This document shows positions 8,282-16,303 of a DNA stretch of 64,000 bases, piece by piece. The notes beneath the pieces were generated by a model. That model saw only the letters and a program-made list of their open reading frames with translations, searched no databases and was not told the DNA's origin. Positions within the stretch are counted from its first letter, which is position 1. Each line of letters opens with the position of its first letter. A program made the position numbers and the translations under genes. The stretch is from Candidatus Saccharimonadota bacterium (GTDB taxonomy: Bacteria; Patescibacteriota; Saccharimonadia; Saccharimonadales; Saccharimonadaceae): positions 1 through 64,000 of the forward strand of contig JAFQYG010000003.1 in assembly GCA_017406565.1 (NCBI GenBank), in the 5' to 3' direction.

Positions 8282-8797
8282 TCAATTATCACCAATTCTA
8301 CTAATTACTTCATCCAGCACCGCTGGCAATTGCCCCTTTTCCTCTTCTGTAAATTTTGACAAAACAAAATCTACATCTCCTACACGGGCCCGCAAATCGT
8401 CGTTTGCCGTCCCTATCCGAATCCGCGGAAAATCCTCCGTGCCGATAGATGCAATAATAGATTTTAGCCCATTGTTCCCTCCTGCGGAACCGCCAGCACG
8501 GTAGCGGATTTTACCAAATTCCAAGTTAAAATCATCACAAATCACTAATATGTCTGGCGCTGGAATCTTGTAATAGTTCATATATGCAGCTACAACTTGT
8601 CCTGAATTATTATAAAACTTCTGAGGCTTAATGAAAATAGTATCGTTTTCTCGCCCCCACAGCGCACCTAGGCGTGGTTTATCACTCCACTTTATCCCCT
8701 TCACTTTAAAATAATAATCCAACACCAAAAATCCAGTATTATGCCTCGTAAAATTATACCGATTTTCAGGATTCCCTAGTCCAACTACTAATTTCAT
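8282..8797 (-). CDS. pth: Peptidyl-tRNA hydrolase
   Basis: Recycles peptidyl-tRNAs released from stalled ribosomes. The N-terminus KLVVGLGNPENRYNFTRHNTGF holds the conserved Asn and catalytic His; PQKFYNNSG and DDFNLEFGKIRYRAGGSAG follow. An oddity: the family motif GHNGL is GNNGL here, so the second conserved histidine appears to be Asn. At 171 residues it is slightly short for the family. The TATAAT box ends 6 bases before the ATG, so it is probably leaderless. The gene is separated from the upstream phoH-like gene by a terminator. Confidence 0.94.
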   Translation of the reverse strand: MKLVVGLGNPENRYNFTRHNTGFLVLDYYFKVKGIKWSDKPRLGALWGRENDTIFIKPQKFYNNSGQVVAAYMNYYKIPAPDILVICDDFNLEFGKIRYRAGGSAGGNNGLKSIIASIGTEDFPRIRIGTANDDLRARVGDVDFVLSKFTEEEKGQLPAVLDEVISRIGDN

Positions 8798-8803
8798 AAA
8801 AAC

Positions 8804-8809
8804 ATTATA
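8804..8809 (-). promoter_or_regulatory. Extended -10 of pth (leaderless type)
   Basis: TGT-TATAAT, 6 bases to the ATG. Confidence 0.75.
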
Positions 8810-8814
8810 ACATG

Positions 8815-8835
8815 AAAAGCCCCGCAGAGCGGGGC
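8815..8835 (-). terminator. Terminator after the PIN-PhoH gene
   Basis: GCCCCGC / GCGGGGC stem with a 3-base loop, then TTTT on the minus strand, placed just upstream of the pth -10 box. Confidence 0.85.
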
Positions 8836-8856
8836 CGTAGGTGGGAGTGATATATT

Positions 8857-10515
8857 TTATTCTTTAAACTTCTGTCTTATTGCAACCATTTTGACCAACG
8901 GATGGCGAATTACCTCGTCTTCGGTGAAACAGACCTGTGCTACTAGCGGACTATCCTTCAGCATTGTTGATGCATAAACGAGACCGCTACTAGACGAGTC
9001 AATATACGGAGCGTGAATTTGCTCTAAATCACCTGTGATAATAATCTTACCTTCCGTCCCCAAGCGTTTGATTAAGGTATCTGCTTGAGAGATATTCTGG
9101 TCCTGGAATTCATCATAGATAGCTAACTCGTAGCTAAAATCGCGTCCTCTAGCGTGTTCAATTGGGATATTGGAAAACCAATTATCCCAAATCAAATCCA
9201 CCCGGTCAGTGAGCTTAGCTTTGATTGACCTTTTGTCAGCTTCATCATCACAACAACCTTGAGATTTTGCTTTTTTCTTACCTTCTGCCCCCGTACCGAA
9301 TTTCTTCAAGTTCGTTAGCTCCCTTTTTAGCTTTGAATCTTCGTTCAGTAGGTAATTCCTCAAGGCATTTTTAAGTGGCTGTACTTCTGGGTCCATTTTT
9401 TCGTCTAAGTCACCAGGCAAAGCACCTAATTTGCTTTTTGAATCGCATGGTACCACCGTTACGCCGATAAATTCACCGTTTCTGCACGCTTGATATCCAT
9501 ATACTGTCGCCATATAAGTTTTACCAGAACCTGCTGGACCGGTACAAATTACTGCCGAAATATTTGGGTCTACCAATGCTTCCGCATAAATTGCTTGCCC
9601 TGCATTCTTGAGCCCTACTGGGAAGTCCCTAATATGTCTCAATGGAACAATGGCCTCTTCGCGTATTTCATAACGCCCGATATTGCAAAAATACGGATTA
9701 TTTGATGGGTCAAAATCACTTGGGTAATCCGACTCATCACTAAGATGCATTACGATAAACTCATTAGCAATTAACTCTGGCTCATCTGGCATATGCTCAT
9801 TCCAGAATTCCAATTGAAGTTTTCCAGTATTATAGAACTCATAGAAAACCTCTTTTGGCACACACACATCTCTTCTACCAGTATACGGTGCTGGATATTT
9901 GTATCCATAGCGTTCGGTTCTAATTCCACGTTCACGCGCGCGACTTGCTAAACCATTATCATTGGTTATTAGTATCACGTCGTTGAAATAGGTATCCCAA
10001 AGCTCTTCTGGATCTGCCGTACCATCGATTGGCATATTATGTTGCAGCATCCCTACCGTAAGAGCAGTAAGAATGATTTGCCCGTCCATATCGCTATCCG
10101 ATGGATGAAACGGCAAAGCCTTACGGAAATTTTTGTGTACTGGCAAAATTGAAATCAACTGCTCTGAATAGAATGCTTCTTTTAGTACATCTATACTTAC
10201 ATCAGCATCTTCCTCAAAACAGCTAATTGGTTCAATTGCTGCATCTAGCAAATAAGATTCCTTCATAGTGCAATAACTGTGCTCTGCCAACTTTCTCAGT
10301 CGCCTTAGCGCTGTCCTTGCCGCTTTGCCGCGTTCACCTTTCTCCTTTTTAAAATTTGAAAGCTCTCTGATTACGACTGACGGAATTACAATATGCGCGT
10401 CCGATAAATCAATCGTTGGCTCAACCGGGGGTTTACCGTCCTCGCCAGGAATTATATCGACATAATCTATGATTACGTTCGTATCAAGCACGAAAATAGG
10501 TCGATTATCTGACAT
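8857..10515 (-). CDS. PIN domain-PhoH family ATPase fusion
   Basis: 552 residues. The N-terminal PIN-type nuclease domain starts at FVLDTNVIIDYVD and includes further acidic residues (DSDMDGQIILTAL, ITNDNGLA). The C-terminal PhoH-type ATPase domain has a Walker A motif (CTGPAGSGKTYMA), a Walker B-like IYDEFQD and GDLEQI. This matches the PhoH2-type architecture, in which a PIN domain and a helicase-like ATPase act together on RNA (family knowledge). A Lys-rich insertion with a Cys pair (KSQGCCDDE) lies between Walker A and B. The start is supported by a strong Shine-Dalgarno (AAAAAGGAGGGG). It lies alone between two terminators. Probable RNA quality control or toxin-like role. Confidence 0.92.
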   Translation of the reverse strand: MSDNRPIFVLDTNVIIDYVDIIPGEDGKPPVEPTIDLSDAHIVIPSVVIRELSNFKKEKGERGKAARTALRRLRKLAEHSYCTMKESYLLDAAIEPISCFEEDADVSIDVLKEAFYSEQLISILPVHKNFRKALPFHPSDSDMDGQIILTALTVGMLQHNMPIDGTADPEELWDTYFNDVILITNDNGLASRARERGIRTERYGYKYPAPYTGRRDVCVPKEVFYEFYNTGKLQLEFWNEHMPDEPELIANEFIVMHLSDESDYPSDFDPSNNPYFCNIGRYEIREEAIVPLRHIRDFPVGLKNAGQAIYAEALVDPNISAVICTGPAGSGKTYMATVYGYQACRNGEFIGVTVVPCDSKSKLGALPGDLDEKMDPEVQPLKNALRNYLLNEDSKLKRELTNLKKFGTGAEGKKKAKSQGCCDDEADKRSIKAKLTDRVDLIWDNWFSNIPIEHARGRDFSYELAIYDEFQDQNISQADTLIKRLGTEGKIIITGDLEQIHAPYIDSSSSGLVYASTMLKDSPLVAQVCFTEDEVIRHPLVKMVAIRQKFKE

Positions 10516-10537
10516 GCTATCATCCCCTCCTTTTTAA

Positions 10538-10552
10538 AGTACTTAAAGTACT
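10538..10552. repeat. Inverted repeat AGTACT-TAA-AGTACT upstream of the PhoH gene
   Basis: A symmetrical 15-base element between the der terminator and the Shine-Dalgarno of the PIN-PhoH gene. It could be an operator or an mRNA hairpin; no factor is known from the window. Confidence 0.45.
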
Positions 10553-10557
10553 GGTTT

Positions 10558-10579
10558 AAAAAAAGAGTAATCACTACTC
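10558..10579 (-). terminator. Probable terminator after der
   Basis: GAGTA / TACTC stem on the minus strand followed by seven T. The stem is short, so confidence is moderate. Confidence 0.55.
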
Positions 10580-10605
10580 CCACCTTATACTAGTTTATCA
10601 CAAAA

Positions 10606-11943
10606 TTAGGAGTTTTTGTCGTTTCTGTAGGAAAACATGATTGGTGTGCCGACAAAAGGATATTTTTCGCGAATTTTTCGTTCCAAGAATCGTTTCCAAG
10701 ACCAGTGTAATAATCCCAAATCGTGACCATGCACTACAAACCAAGGTGGACAGGTATCGGTCTGCACTATGTATTTTGGTTTTGGGCGAGTATTTTTAAG
10801 ACCTGCTGGTGGATGCGAAACAATTGCGTCGTTTAGAATTTTATTCAATTCTGATGTTTTTACTTCCGTATGGCGAGCTTCATCAATTTCAAGTACTAAC
10901 TCAAATAATTGCGTAACATTGTGCCCAGTTGTCGCGCTTATTAGTAATACTGGCGCATATGGCAAGAAGTTATAATCTTTTTCTAAAGCGTCTAATAGAA
11001 AATCTGCTGCTGTGCGATTAGCTACATTTTCTTCACCAAAGAAATTAGTTGGTTCGGCTTCGTCAAGCAAATCCGACTTTGTCACTACCATAATTATCCC
11101 TTTACCGGCCTCAATGATTTGTCCGGCAAGTGATTGGTCTAATTTAGAATGCGGTTCAGTTGAGTCTACTAATAAACAACAAATGTCTGCTTCTTCAATG
11201 GCTGCCAATGTTCGAATCGCTGAAAATTTTTCAATGCCTACTTCACGCTTACCAGGTTTTCTTAGTCCTGCAGTATCAAGAATTTCAAGCTCACGGCCTT
11301 TGTATTTTATCTGTACACGATTCACATCACGTGTTGTTCCCTGTTTGGAGCTCACGATTGCTTGCTGCTTTTTCCCTAGAGCGTTAAACAACGACGACTT
11401 ACCCACATTTGGACGCCCAATCAGAGCTATTTTAAGCTTGTTGCTAGTTTCAGGCACCTTTTCTTTTGGCAAGACGTTTTTTAGCTTTTCAAACCCCTGG
11501 CCAGTGGTAGCCGAAACATAAATAATCTTCTCTGGTGCAACACCTAGCGCCCTAAACTCTTCAATTGGTAAAGAGTCACCTAGGTCACATTTGTTTAATA
11601 CTAAGAATACTTCTTTACCAGACCTTAGTGCATCTTTCGCGATTTTTGCATCTTTATGGTCGAAATATTTTGTAGAATCTAAAGTCACCAGTATTACATC
11701 AGCTGTTTCAATCGCGTCATTAATCTGCTCTTGAATTGAAGCTTCAAATTCATCGGTAGGATTTTTTAAACCTGCTGTATCGATCAGAATAAATGAATTA
11801 TCAATCGTTGCCATTACATTATCGCGTGTAGTTCCTTCTTCACGTGCTACAATCGCAATATTTTTGCGCGCCAACCTATTTAAAATGCTAGATTTACCTG
11901 CATTTGTTTGACCGACTAAAGCTACGATTGGCATTCTTTTCAT
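10606..11943 (-). CDS. der: GTPase Der (EngA), ribosome assembly
   Basis: Essential GTPase of 50S subunit maturation with two tandem G domains. The first has ALVGQTNAGKSS, DTAGLKN and NKCD; the second has GRPNVGKSSLFN, DTAGLRKPG and TKSD. A C-terminal KH-like domain ends the 445-residue protein (PPAGLKNTRPKPKYIVQTD). The first P-loop reads GQTNAGKS rather than the usual GRPNVGKS. TATAAT lies 7 bases before the ATG, so the mRNA is probably leaderless or nearly so. The gene stands alone. Confidence 0.96.
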   Translation of the reverse strand: MKRMPIVALVGQTNAGKSSILNRLARKNIAIVAREEGTTRDNVMATIDNSFILIDTAGLKNPTDEFEASIQEQINDAIETADVILVTLDSTKYFDHKDAKIAKDALRSGKEVFLVLNKCDLGDSLPIEEFRALGVAPEKIIYVSATTGQGFEKLKNVLPKEKVPETSNKLKIALIGRPNVGKSSLFNALGKKQQAIVSSKQGTTRDVNRVQIKYKGRELEILDTAGLRKPGKREVGIEKFSAIRTLAAIEEADICCLLVDSTEPHSKLDQSLAGQIIEAGKGIIMVVTKSDLLDEAEPTNFFGEENVANRTAADFLLDALEKDYNFLPYAPVLLISATTGHNVTQLFELVLEIDEARHTEVKTSELNKILNDAIVSHPPAGLKNTRPKPKYIVQTDTCPPWFVVHGHDLGLLHWSWKRFLERKIREKYPFVGTPIMFSYRNDKNS

Positions 11944-11950
11944 ACCATAT

Positions 11951-11956
11951 ATTATA
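11951..11956 (-). promoter_or_regulatory. Extended -10 of der (leaderless type)
   Basis: TGT-TATAAT with 7 bases to the ATG. Confidence 0.7.
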
Positions 11957-12000
11957 ACATAAAAACCATAAAAATAAAGCCTTACAGGCTTTTTATTAAA

Positions 12001-12019
12001 TGGTGACTCCTGCGGGAGT
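12001..12019 (-). repeat. Duplicate of the tRNA-Glu 3' end
   Basis: The 19 bases are identical to 12083-12101, the 3' end of the tRNA-Glu gene including the CCA. The copy lies beyond the tRNA terminator and has no tRNA body. This is what a tRNA-associated attachment site or recombination scar can look like. Confidence 0.8.
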
Positions 12020-12044
12020 AATTCTCCCGAACGTCGTCTAAAAA

Positions 12045-12072
12045 CAAAAATAAGAATCCCTCCGGGATTCTT
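12045..12072 (-). terminator. Terminator of tRNA-Glu
   Basis: AAGAATCCC / GGGATTCTT stem with a 3-base loop and a T-rich tail (ATTTTTG) on the minus strand. Confidence 0.85.
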
Positions 12073-12082
12073 CTTCTTGTTT

Positions 12083-12159
12083 TGGTGACTCCTGCGGGAG
12101 TCGAACCCGCGATTTTCTGGATGAGAACCAGACGTCCTGGACCACTAGACGAAGGAGCC
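12083..12159 (-). tRNA. tRNA-Glu (anticodon CTC)
   Basis: Full cloverleaf: acceptor GGCTCCT / AGGAGTC, D-arm with TAGTGG, anticodon stem CTGG/CCAG with loop TTCTCAT (anticodon CTC), T-arm GCGGGTTCGACTCCCGC, discriminator A and an encoded CCA. CTC reads GAG. Confidence 0.95.
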
Positions 12160-12183
12160 ACATTTTATCCCCCTATACTAAGT

Positions 12184-12209
12184 GCGGACCCAAGGGGGGT
12201 TAGGTCCGC
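12184..12209 (-). other. Hairpin at the 5' end of the pre-tRNA-Glu leader
   Basis: GCGGACC pairs with GGTCCGC. The predicted transcription start near 12209 coincides with the first base of the stem, so the primary transcript would begin with a stable hairpin roughly 24 bases before the mature tRNA. Confidence 0.55.
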
Positions 12210-12215
12210 GAAATA

Positions 12216-12244
12216 ATTATAACACAACTATATTTAATATTCAA
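12216..12244 (-). promoter_or_regulatory. Promoter of tRNA-Glu
   Basis: TTGAAT (12244-12239), 17 bases, TGT-TATAAT (12221-12216). The -35 box lies over the last codons of the upstream DUF3048 gene. Confidence 0.75.
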
Positions 12245-13544
12245 CACTTCCGTAGTTTGGCACCGCTGATACAAAGGTTTGTCCTGGGGCTAATTTGACT
12301 TCATTTCCTGCTTCGTCGGCAAACTTAATCTGATCTTGCCTAGAATCTTTTCTCCAAGTACCTTTTATAACTGTACCGTTTTGGAAAATATAAGCTTCGC
12401 CTGAGCCAATTGCGTCAATTGATTCATGGTAATTATCTGCTGCTTTACGCTCAGCCACTTTTATCGCTATCACTACCGACGGGGCTAATTGACCTAACTG
12501 ACAAACATCCTCTGGATTTCTTTCTCCAAGATCCTCTGCACTACAATTGTATACGTCGTGTGCTACTCCATTCTCATAACTTCTTAAATACCTATTCGAC
12601 TCAGCATCGTAAACGTAGTGCGCGTTAAAAGAAGGAATACCGCCAAAACGCATTGTTACTTCAGATACTGCAGCTGTAGTATTAGAGGTATTCCCTTTTG
12701 CCGGAGCGGTAATATCGAGCTTCTCACCTGCTAAAGCTTCCGCGCGGTTTTTTTCCGATTCGTCAGGCGTCATTCTAGCAAATCCTGTAACTTCAGAAGT
12801 ATTGTACCCTCTGTCAGCACTATGCTTCTTTAAATAACTACTAGTAGTGAACAAATTATTCCAGCGACGAGCTCCATAGGTACCACGATACATATAAGAA
12901 TAACTTTCATCTAACTCTTTATAACCACCAGCGCGTAATGCCGCAATTGCGTCATCCGCTCCACCAGCATGTACAACCGTACAATCAAATGGGGTATCCC
13001 ATTCTAGATAATACATTCGGAGTGAACGAATTGGCCCAATCACTGCGGCTGATGGGTTTTGATAGATTGCTGCAAAACGCGTAATTCCTGCTTCCGCAAT
13101 CGCTTCGAATATAACACCAGCTTCATTTAGACCAGACTGTGGACGTGCTCCATCAGTACCGTTGGGAGTTTGGATGCAGACAACTGGTGCAGTAGCGAGG
13201 CTAGCATCTGTCAAAGGTTCACCAGTAAGGGGGCTATAGATTGCATCTTCTTTAACTTTTGAAGGTATTGAGGGGAATTCAAGTGCTGTTTCTTCTGCGC
13301 GTGGCAGTAATAGTGCCACTACAAACATACTCACGCCACCTACTAGTCCAACGATACCAATAATTAACATTACTAATAGTTTTTTATTTAATGATGACGC
13401 GTGGCGATCTTTTTTCTTAAATTTTTTCTCAGATTTGTCAAGATTATGTTTTTTACTCTTATTTGAGCTAGTGCTATCAGAAGACCCACCTTCAAAAGCT
13501 AGTCTTAAATCTTCTTCCGTTACTACTTGCTTTGTCTTATCCAT
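12234..13544 (-). CDS. Membrane-anchored DUF3048 (YerB-like) protein
   Basis: 436 residues: a charged cytoplasmic N-terminus (~50 residues, Lys/Ser-rich), one transmembrane helix (LLVMLIIGIVGLVGGVSMFVV) and a large outer domain. The outer part has DUF3048 hallmarks: SPLTGEPL, ARPQSGLNEAGVIFEAIAEA, GITRFAAIYQ, IGPIRSLRMYYLEW and VVHAGG, and a second subdomain with SFNAHYVYDAESNRYLRS. Bacillus YerB is a lipoprotein of this family; function is not well established. GGAG precedes the ATG, with a TATAAT box further upstream. Confidence 0.9.
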   Translation of the reverse strand: MDKTKQVVTEEDLRLAFEGGSSDSTSSNKSKKHNLDKSEKKFKKKDRHASSLNKKLLVMLIIGIVGLVGGVSMFVVALLLPRAEETALEFPSIPSKVKEDAIYSPLTGEPLTDASLATAPVVCIQTPNGTDGARPQSGLNEAGVIFEAIAEAGITRFAAIYQNPSAAVIGPIRSLRMYYLEWDTPFDCTVVHAGGADDAIAALRAGGYKELDESYSYMYRGTYGARRWNNLFTTSSYLKKHSADRGYNTSEVTGFARMTPDESEKNRAEALAGEKLDITAPAKGNTSNTTAAVSEVTMRFGGIPSFNAHYVYDAESNRYLRSYENGVAHDVYNCSAEDLGERNPEDVCQLGQLAPSVVIAIKVAERKAADNYHESIDAIGSGEAYIFQNGTVIKGTWRKDSRQDQIKFADEAGNEVKLAPGQTFVSAVPNYGSVEY

Positions 13545-13646
13545 TAATTACTCCACTTTATGTATCTATTATACCTTAATACATAACTTTTTTCCACAAA
13601 AAACCATAAAAACTTTACAAAATGGTAAAAAAGTTTAAAAAAAGTC

Positions 13647-13675
13647 TTTACAAACCATTTTTCTTATGCTAATAT
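13647..13675 (+). promoter_or_regulatory. Promoter of the 13703 surface gene
   Basis: TTTACA (13647-13652), 17 bases, TGC-TAATAT (13670-13675). The core TATGCTAATATA recurs identically upstream of the 37053 surface gene. Confidence 0.7.
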
Positions 13676-13702
13676 AGTTGCATAACAGGTCATACATTAA
13701 AA

Positions 13703-14752
13703 ATGAAAACCATTAATTTTAACACAAACACAAATATTGCGTATAAAAATTTCTCTAAAAAAGGAAATAAAAATCGCAGAATCGCCGCAGCCTTCTTCGG
13801 GTTAGCTGGCTTAGTTGCTCCGGTTGCATATGCCGCAGCAAATTTTGGTTCAGTGCATGCTGAAACCGCCAATACTACTTTTAACGTTAATGTAAAAGAA
13901 TCGTTATCAGTTTCGATTACGGCTCCTTCCGAATATGCTAGAGGAGATGCCGGAGAATTTCTTCGTAACCAAGTCAATCTTAATGTATCGACCAACAATG
14001 CTAATGGCTTTACTGCCTCAATGTATTCCCAGAATAATACCAATTTAACCAACATGCTAGAAAGCACTGAAACTATTCCAACTCTCGCAAGCTATTCTAC
14101 TAGAAGTTCCTTCCCTGCTAACAGCTGGGGTTATTCACTTGGTACTGGTACCATTTCAGGTGAAACTAGGACTTATGGTGAAACCGAAGCTGGTAATAAT
14201 AGTAGTAGATATTATCCACTCACGACTTCAACTACTGCACCAATTAAGATTCTTACTGGCACCAGTACTGGTGAACAGCAAATCTTCTTCGGCGCCAAAA
14301 GTGATCTTACCAAATCCTCCGGTACATATACTGGCACAGTAATTATCAGTGTGGTTACTGATGTGATCGATTCTAATAATCCAATTACTCCAACCAATCC
14401 TGCTGAACCGAACAACACCAATGAAGTAGCAGCATTTACTAGCGCACCAACTGGTAGTACCTCCAGTGGTAGCACTACTTATACATATCGTCGCACCAAC
14501 TCCTCAACTGGTACCACTACGACCACTACCCAAGTCAGTGAAGGCGATAACGTAAGCGCTTACCAAGGTTATACTCCACCACAGGGCGTAATTGAAAATT
14601 CACTTTCAAACGTCTACGATGGTGGCACACCACTTGCTAGTGCACTCGCTGCAACCTCCGCTTCAGCTGCCGCCGCTGGAATGTTCTTCTTCATCCTAGC
14701 TAAACGCAAAGACGAGGACGAAGAAGAGGAAGAACAACAGATTCAGTACTAA
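13703..14752 (+). CDS. Secreted, C-terminally membrane-anchored surface protein
   Basis: 349 residues. A long basic leader (about 35 residues) precedes a hydrophobic signal segment ending near AYAAANFGSVHA. The mature part (about residues 55-215) is a beta-rich Ser/Thr/Asn domain resembling the N-terminal domains of the FISUMP proteins (VNLNVSTNNANGF). A Pro/Asn/Thr linker follows (NPITPTNPAEPNNTN), then a Thr-rich stalk, a C-terminal hydrophobic helix (LAATSASAAAAGMFFFILA) and a KRK plus acidic tail. No LPXTG-type motif precedes the helix, so it is probably held as a membrane protein. Likely an abundant cell-surface protein given its promoter and terminator. Function unknown. Confidence 0.85.
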   Translation: MKTINFNTNTNIAYKNFSKKGNKNRRIAAAFFGLAGLVAPVAYAAANFGSVHAETANTTFNVNVKESLSVSITAPSEYARGDAGEFLRNQVNLNVSTNNANGFTASMYSQNNTNLTNMLESTETIPTLASYSTRSSFPANSWGYSLGTGTISGETRTYGETEAGNNSSRYYPLTTSTTAPIKILTGTSTGEQQIFFGAKSDLTKSSGTYTGTVIISVVTDVIDSNNPITPTNPAEPNNTNEVAAFTSAPTGSTSSGSTTYTYRRTNSSTGTTTTTTQVSEGDNVSAYQGYTPPQGVIENSLSNVYDGGTPLASALAATSASAAAAGMFFFILAKRKDEDEEEEEQQIQY

Positions 14753-14761
14753 ACCAATTTT

Positions 14762-14788
14762 AAAAGAGGGCTACGGCCCTCTTTTTTC
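14762..14788 (+). terminator. Terminator after the 13703 gene
   Basis: AGAGGGC / GCCCTCT stem closed by a TACG (UNCG-type) tetraloop and followed by six T. Confidence 0.9.
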
Positions 14789-14809
14789 ATATATCCCTTT
14801 TTTTAGTGA

Positions 14810-14815
14810 TATAAT
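14810..14815 (+). promoter_or_regulatory. Extended -10 of gltX (leaderless type)
   Basis: TGA-TATAAT, 7 bases to the ATG at 14823. Confidence 0.75.
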
Positions 14816-14822
14816 AAAATAT

Positions 14823-16262
14823 ATGGAAATAATTACAAGATTTGCTCCCAGCCCAACTGGGTATATTCACATTGGTAACGTGCGTTCTGCCATTTATCCG
14901 TATTTGCTCGCACGCCAAAATAATGGTAAATTAATTTTACGCATCGAGGACACCGATCGTGCTCGTTATGTTGAAGGAGCCACCGAATTAATTGAAGATA
15001 CTCTCAAATGGCTTGGCATTGATTGGGATGAAGGCCCTATCGTAGGCGGCCCTAATGGTCCTTATTTCCAAAGCGAACGCAAAGATATTTATCATACTTG
15101 GGCACGTAAATTAATCGAATCGGGCCGAGCCTATGCCGACCCCACCTCTCCAGAGAAAATCGATGAATATCGCAAAGAATGCAATGATAAAAAAATCCCG
15201 TTTCTCTATCGTAACTATCGTCCAGAGAATCCTCCAGAATGGCAGCCAGGTATCCCGCTCCGTTTTAAAGCTGAGCCTAAGGAATATAGTTGGCACGACG
15301 AAGTGATGGGCGACATACAGACTGGTCCTGAAGTATTAGATGATATTATCCTTATCAAAAAAGACGGCTATCCCACCTACAACTTCGCTCACATCGTAGA
15401 TGATTACGAAATGGGTGTTACGCATTTAATGCGTGGCGTAGAATACCTTTCTAGCACCCCTAATTATCTTGCTATCTATGAAGCGCTTAATCTTGATCGA
15501 CCTAAGATTATTTCCCTGCCTCACATTTTAGCCCCGAACGGTAACAAAAAACTCGGTAAGCGCGATGGCGCAAAATCTGTTACCGAATATCGCGAAGACG
15601 GTATTCTTCCCGAAGCTATGCTAAACTACCTTGCTTGTCTAGGTTGGAATGATGGCACTGAACAAGAAATCTACACCAAAGAAGAATTAATTAAAAGTTT
15701 TTCCATCGAACGCATTCAAAATTCTGGCGCCCGCTACGACGAGACAAAACTTCTTTGGATGAATGGTCAATGGATTCGCAGAATTTTTGATGAGCAAGGT
15801 ATAGACGCATTATATGAACGTACCTTGGGCTTCTGGCCCGAAAACGCCAAAGATGCTACAGACGAATATAAGAAAAAGGTTCTCTCGATTATCTACGATC
15901 GTCTCAAAACACTATCTGATCTTCGCGAAATGACCGCGTATTTCTTTTCCGATCCAAAGATAGATATAGATATGTTAGTCAACAATAAATTCCTCAAAAA
16001 ACTCGCCGAATCAGAACTCGAATCGCTACTCAAAACGTCCATTTCTAAATTATCTAATCTCAAAACATGGGATGCGGATAATCTTCAATCTACTCTTAAC
16101 GAATTACTCAAATCTACTGGCAAAAAACCAGCCGAACTTTTTAGCTTAATTCGTATCGCAGTTAGCTTTGCGCCATTTAGTCCAGCTCTTCATCTAACAC
16201 TCGATGTTTTAGGTCGTGAAGTTTCCCTTGCTCGACTCAACGCTGTAGCCTCAGCTATCTAA
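14823..16262 (+). CDS. gltX: Glutamyl-tRNA synthetase
   Basis: Charges tRNA-Glu. Class I catalytic motifs are clear: the HIGH-type PSPTGYIHIGNVRSAIY at the N-terminus and the KMSKS-type KLGKRDGAKSV in the middle. Length (479) is normal. Because a GatCAB operon is present at 53-56.6 kb, the enzyme is probably non-discriminating and also makes Glu-tRNA-Gln for transamidation (inference from pathway logic; a GlnRS gene elsewhere cannot be excluded). The mRNA is predicted leaderless. A convergent terminator follows. Confidence 0.97.
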   Translation: MEIITRFAPSPTGYIHIGNVRSAIYPYLLARQNNGKLILRIEDTDRARYVEGATELIEDTLKWLGIDWDEGPIVGGPNGPYFQSERKDIYHTWARKLIESGRAYADPTSPEKIDEYRKECNDKKIPFLYRNYRPENPPEWQPGIPLRFKAEPKEYSWHDEVMGDIQTGPEVLDDIILIKKDGYPTYNFAHIVDDYEMGVTHLMRGVEYLSSTPNYLAIYEALNLDRPKIISLPHILAPNGNKKLGKRDGAKSVTEYREDGILPEAMLNYLACLGWNDGTEQEIYTKEELIKSFSIERIQNSGARYDETKLLWMNGQWIRRIFDEQGIDALYERTLGFWPENAKDATDEYKKKVLSIIYDRLKTLSDLREMTAYFFSDPKIDIDMLVNNKFLKKLAESELESLLKTSISKLSNLKTWDADNLQSTLNELLKSTGKKPAELFSLIRIAVSFAPFSPALHLTLDVLGREVSLARLNAVASAI

Positions 16263-16265
16263 ATT

Positions 16266-16298
16266 AAAAAAAGAATGGGCTAAAGACTCATTCTTTTT
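16266..16298. terminator. Bidirectional terminator between gltX and the 16304 gene
   Basis: GAATG / CATTC stem flanked by A-run and T-run, extending the pairing and functional on both strands. Confidence 0.75.
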
Positions 16299-16303
16299 TG
16301 TTT

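Noticed and set aside
11012-11521. 169-codon ORF on the + strand inside der
   Set aside because: Antisense shadow of a conserved GTPase gene; no ribosome site or family similarity.
12001-12040. A second tRNA gene
   Set aside because: Only the 3' 19 bases match tRNA-Glu; no acceptor partner or anticodon arm is present.
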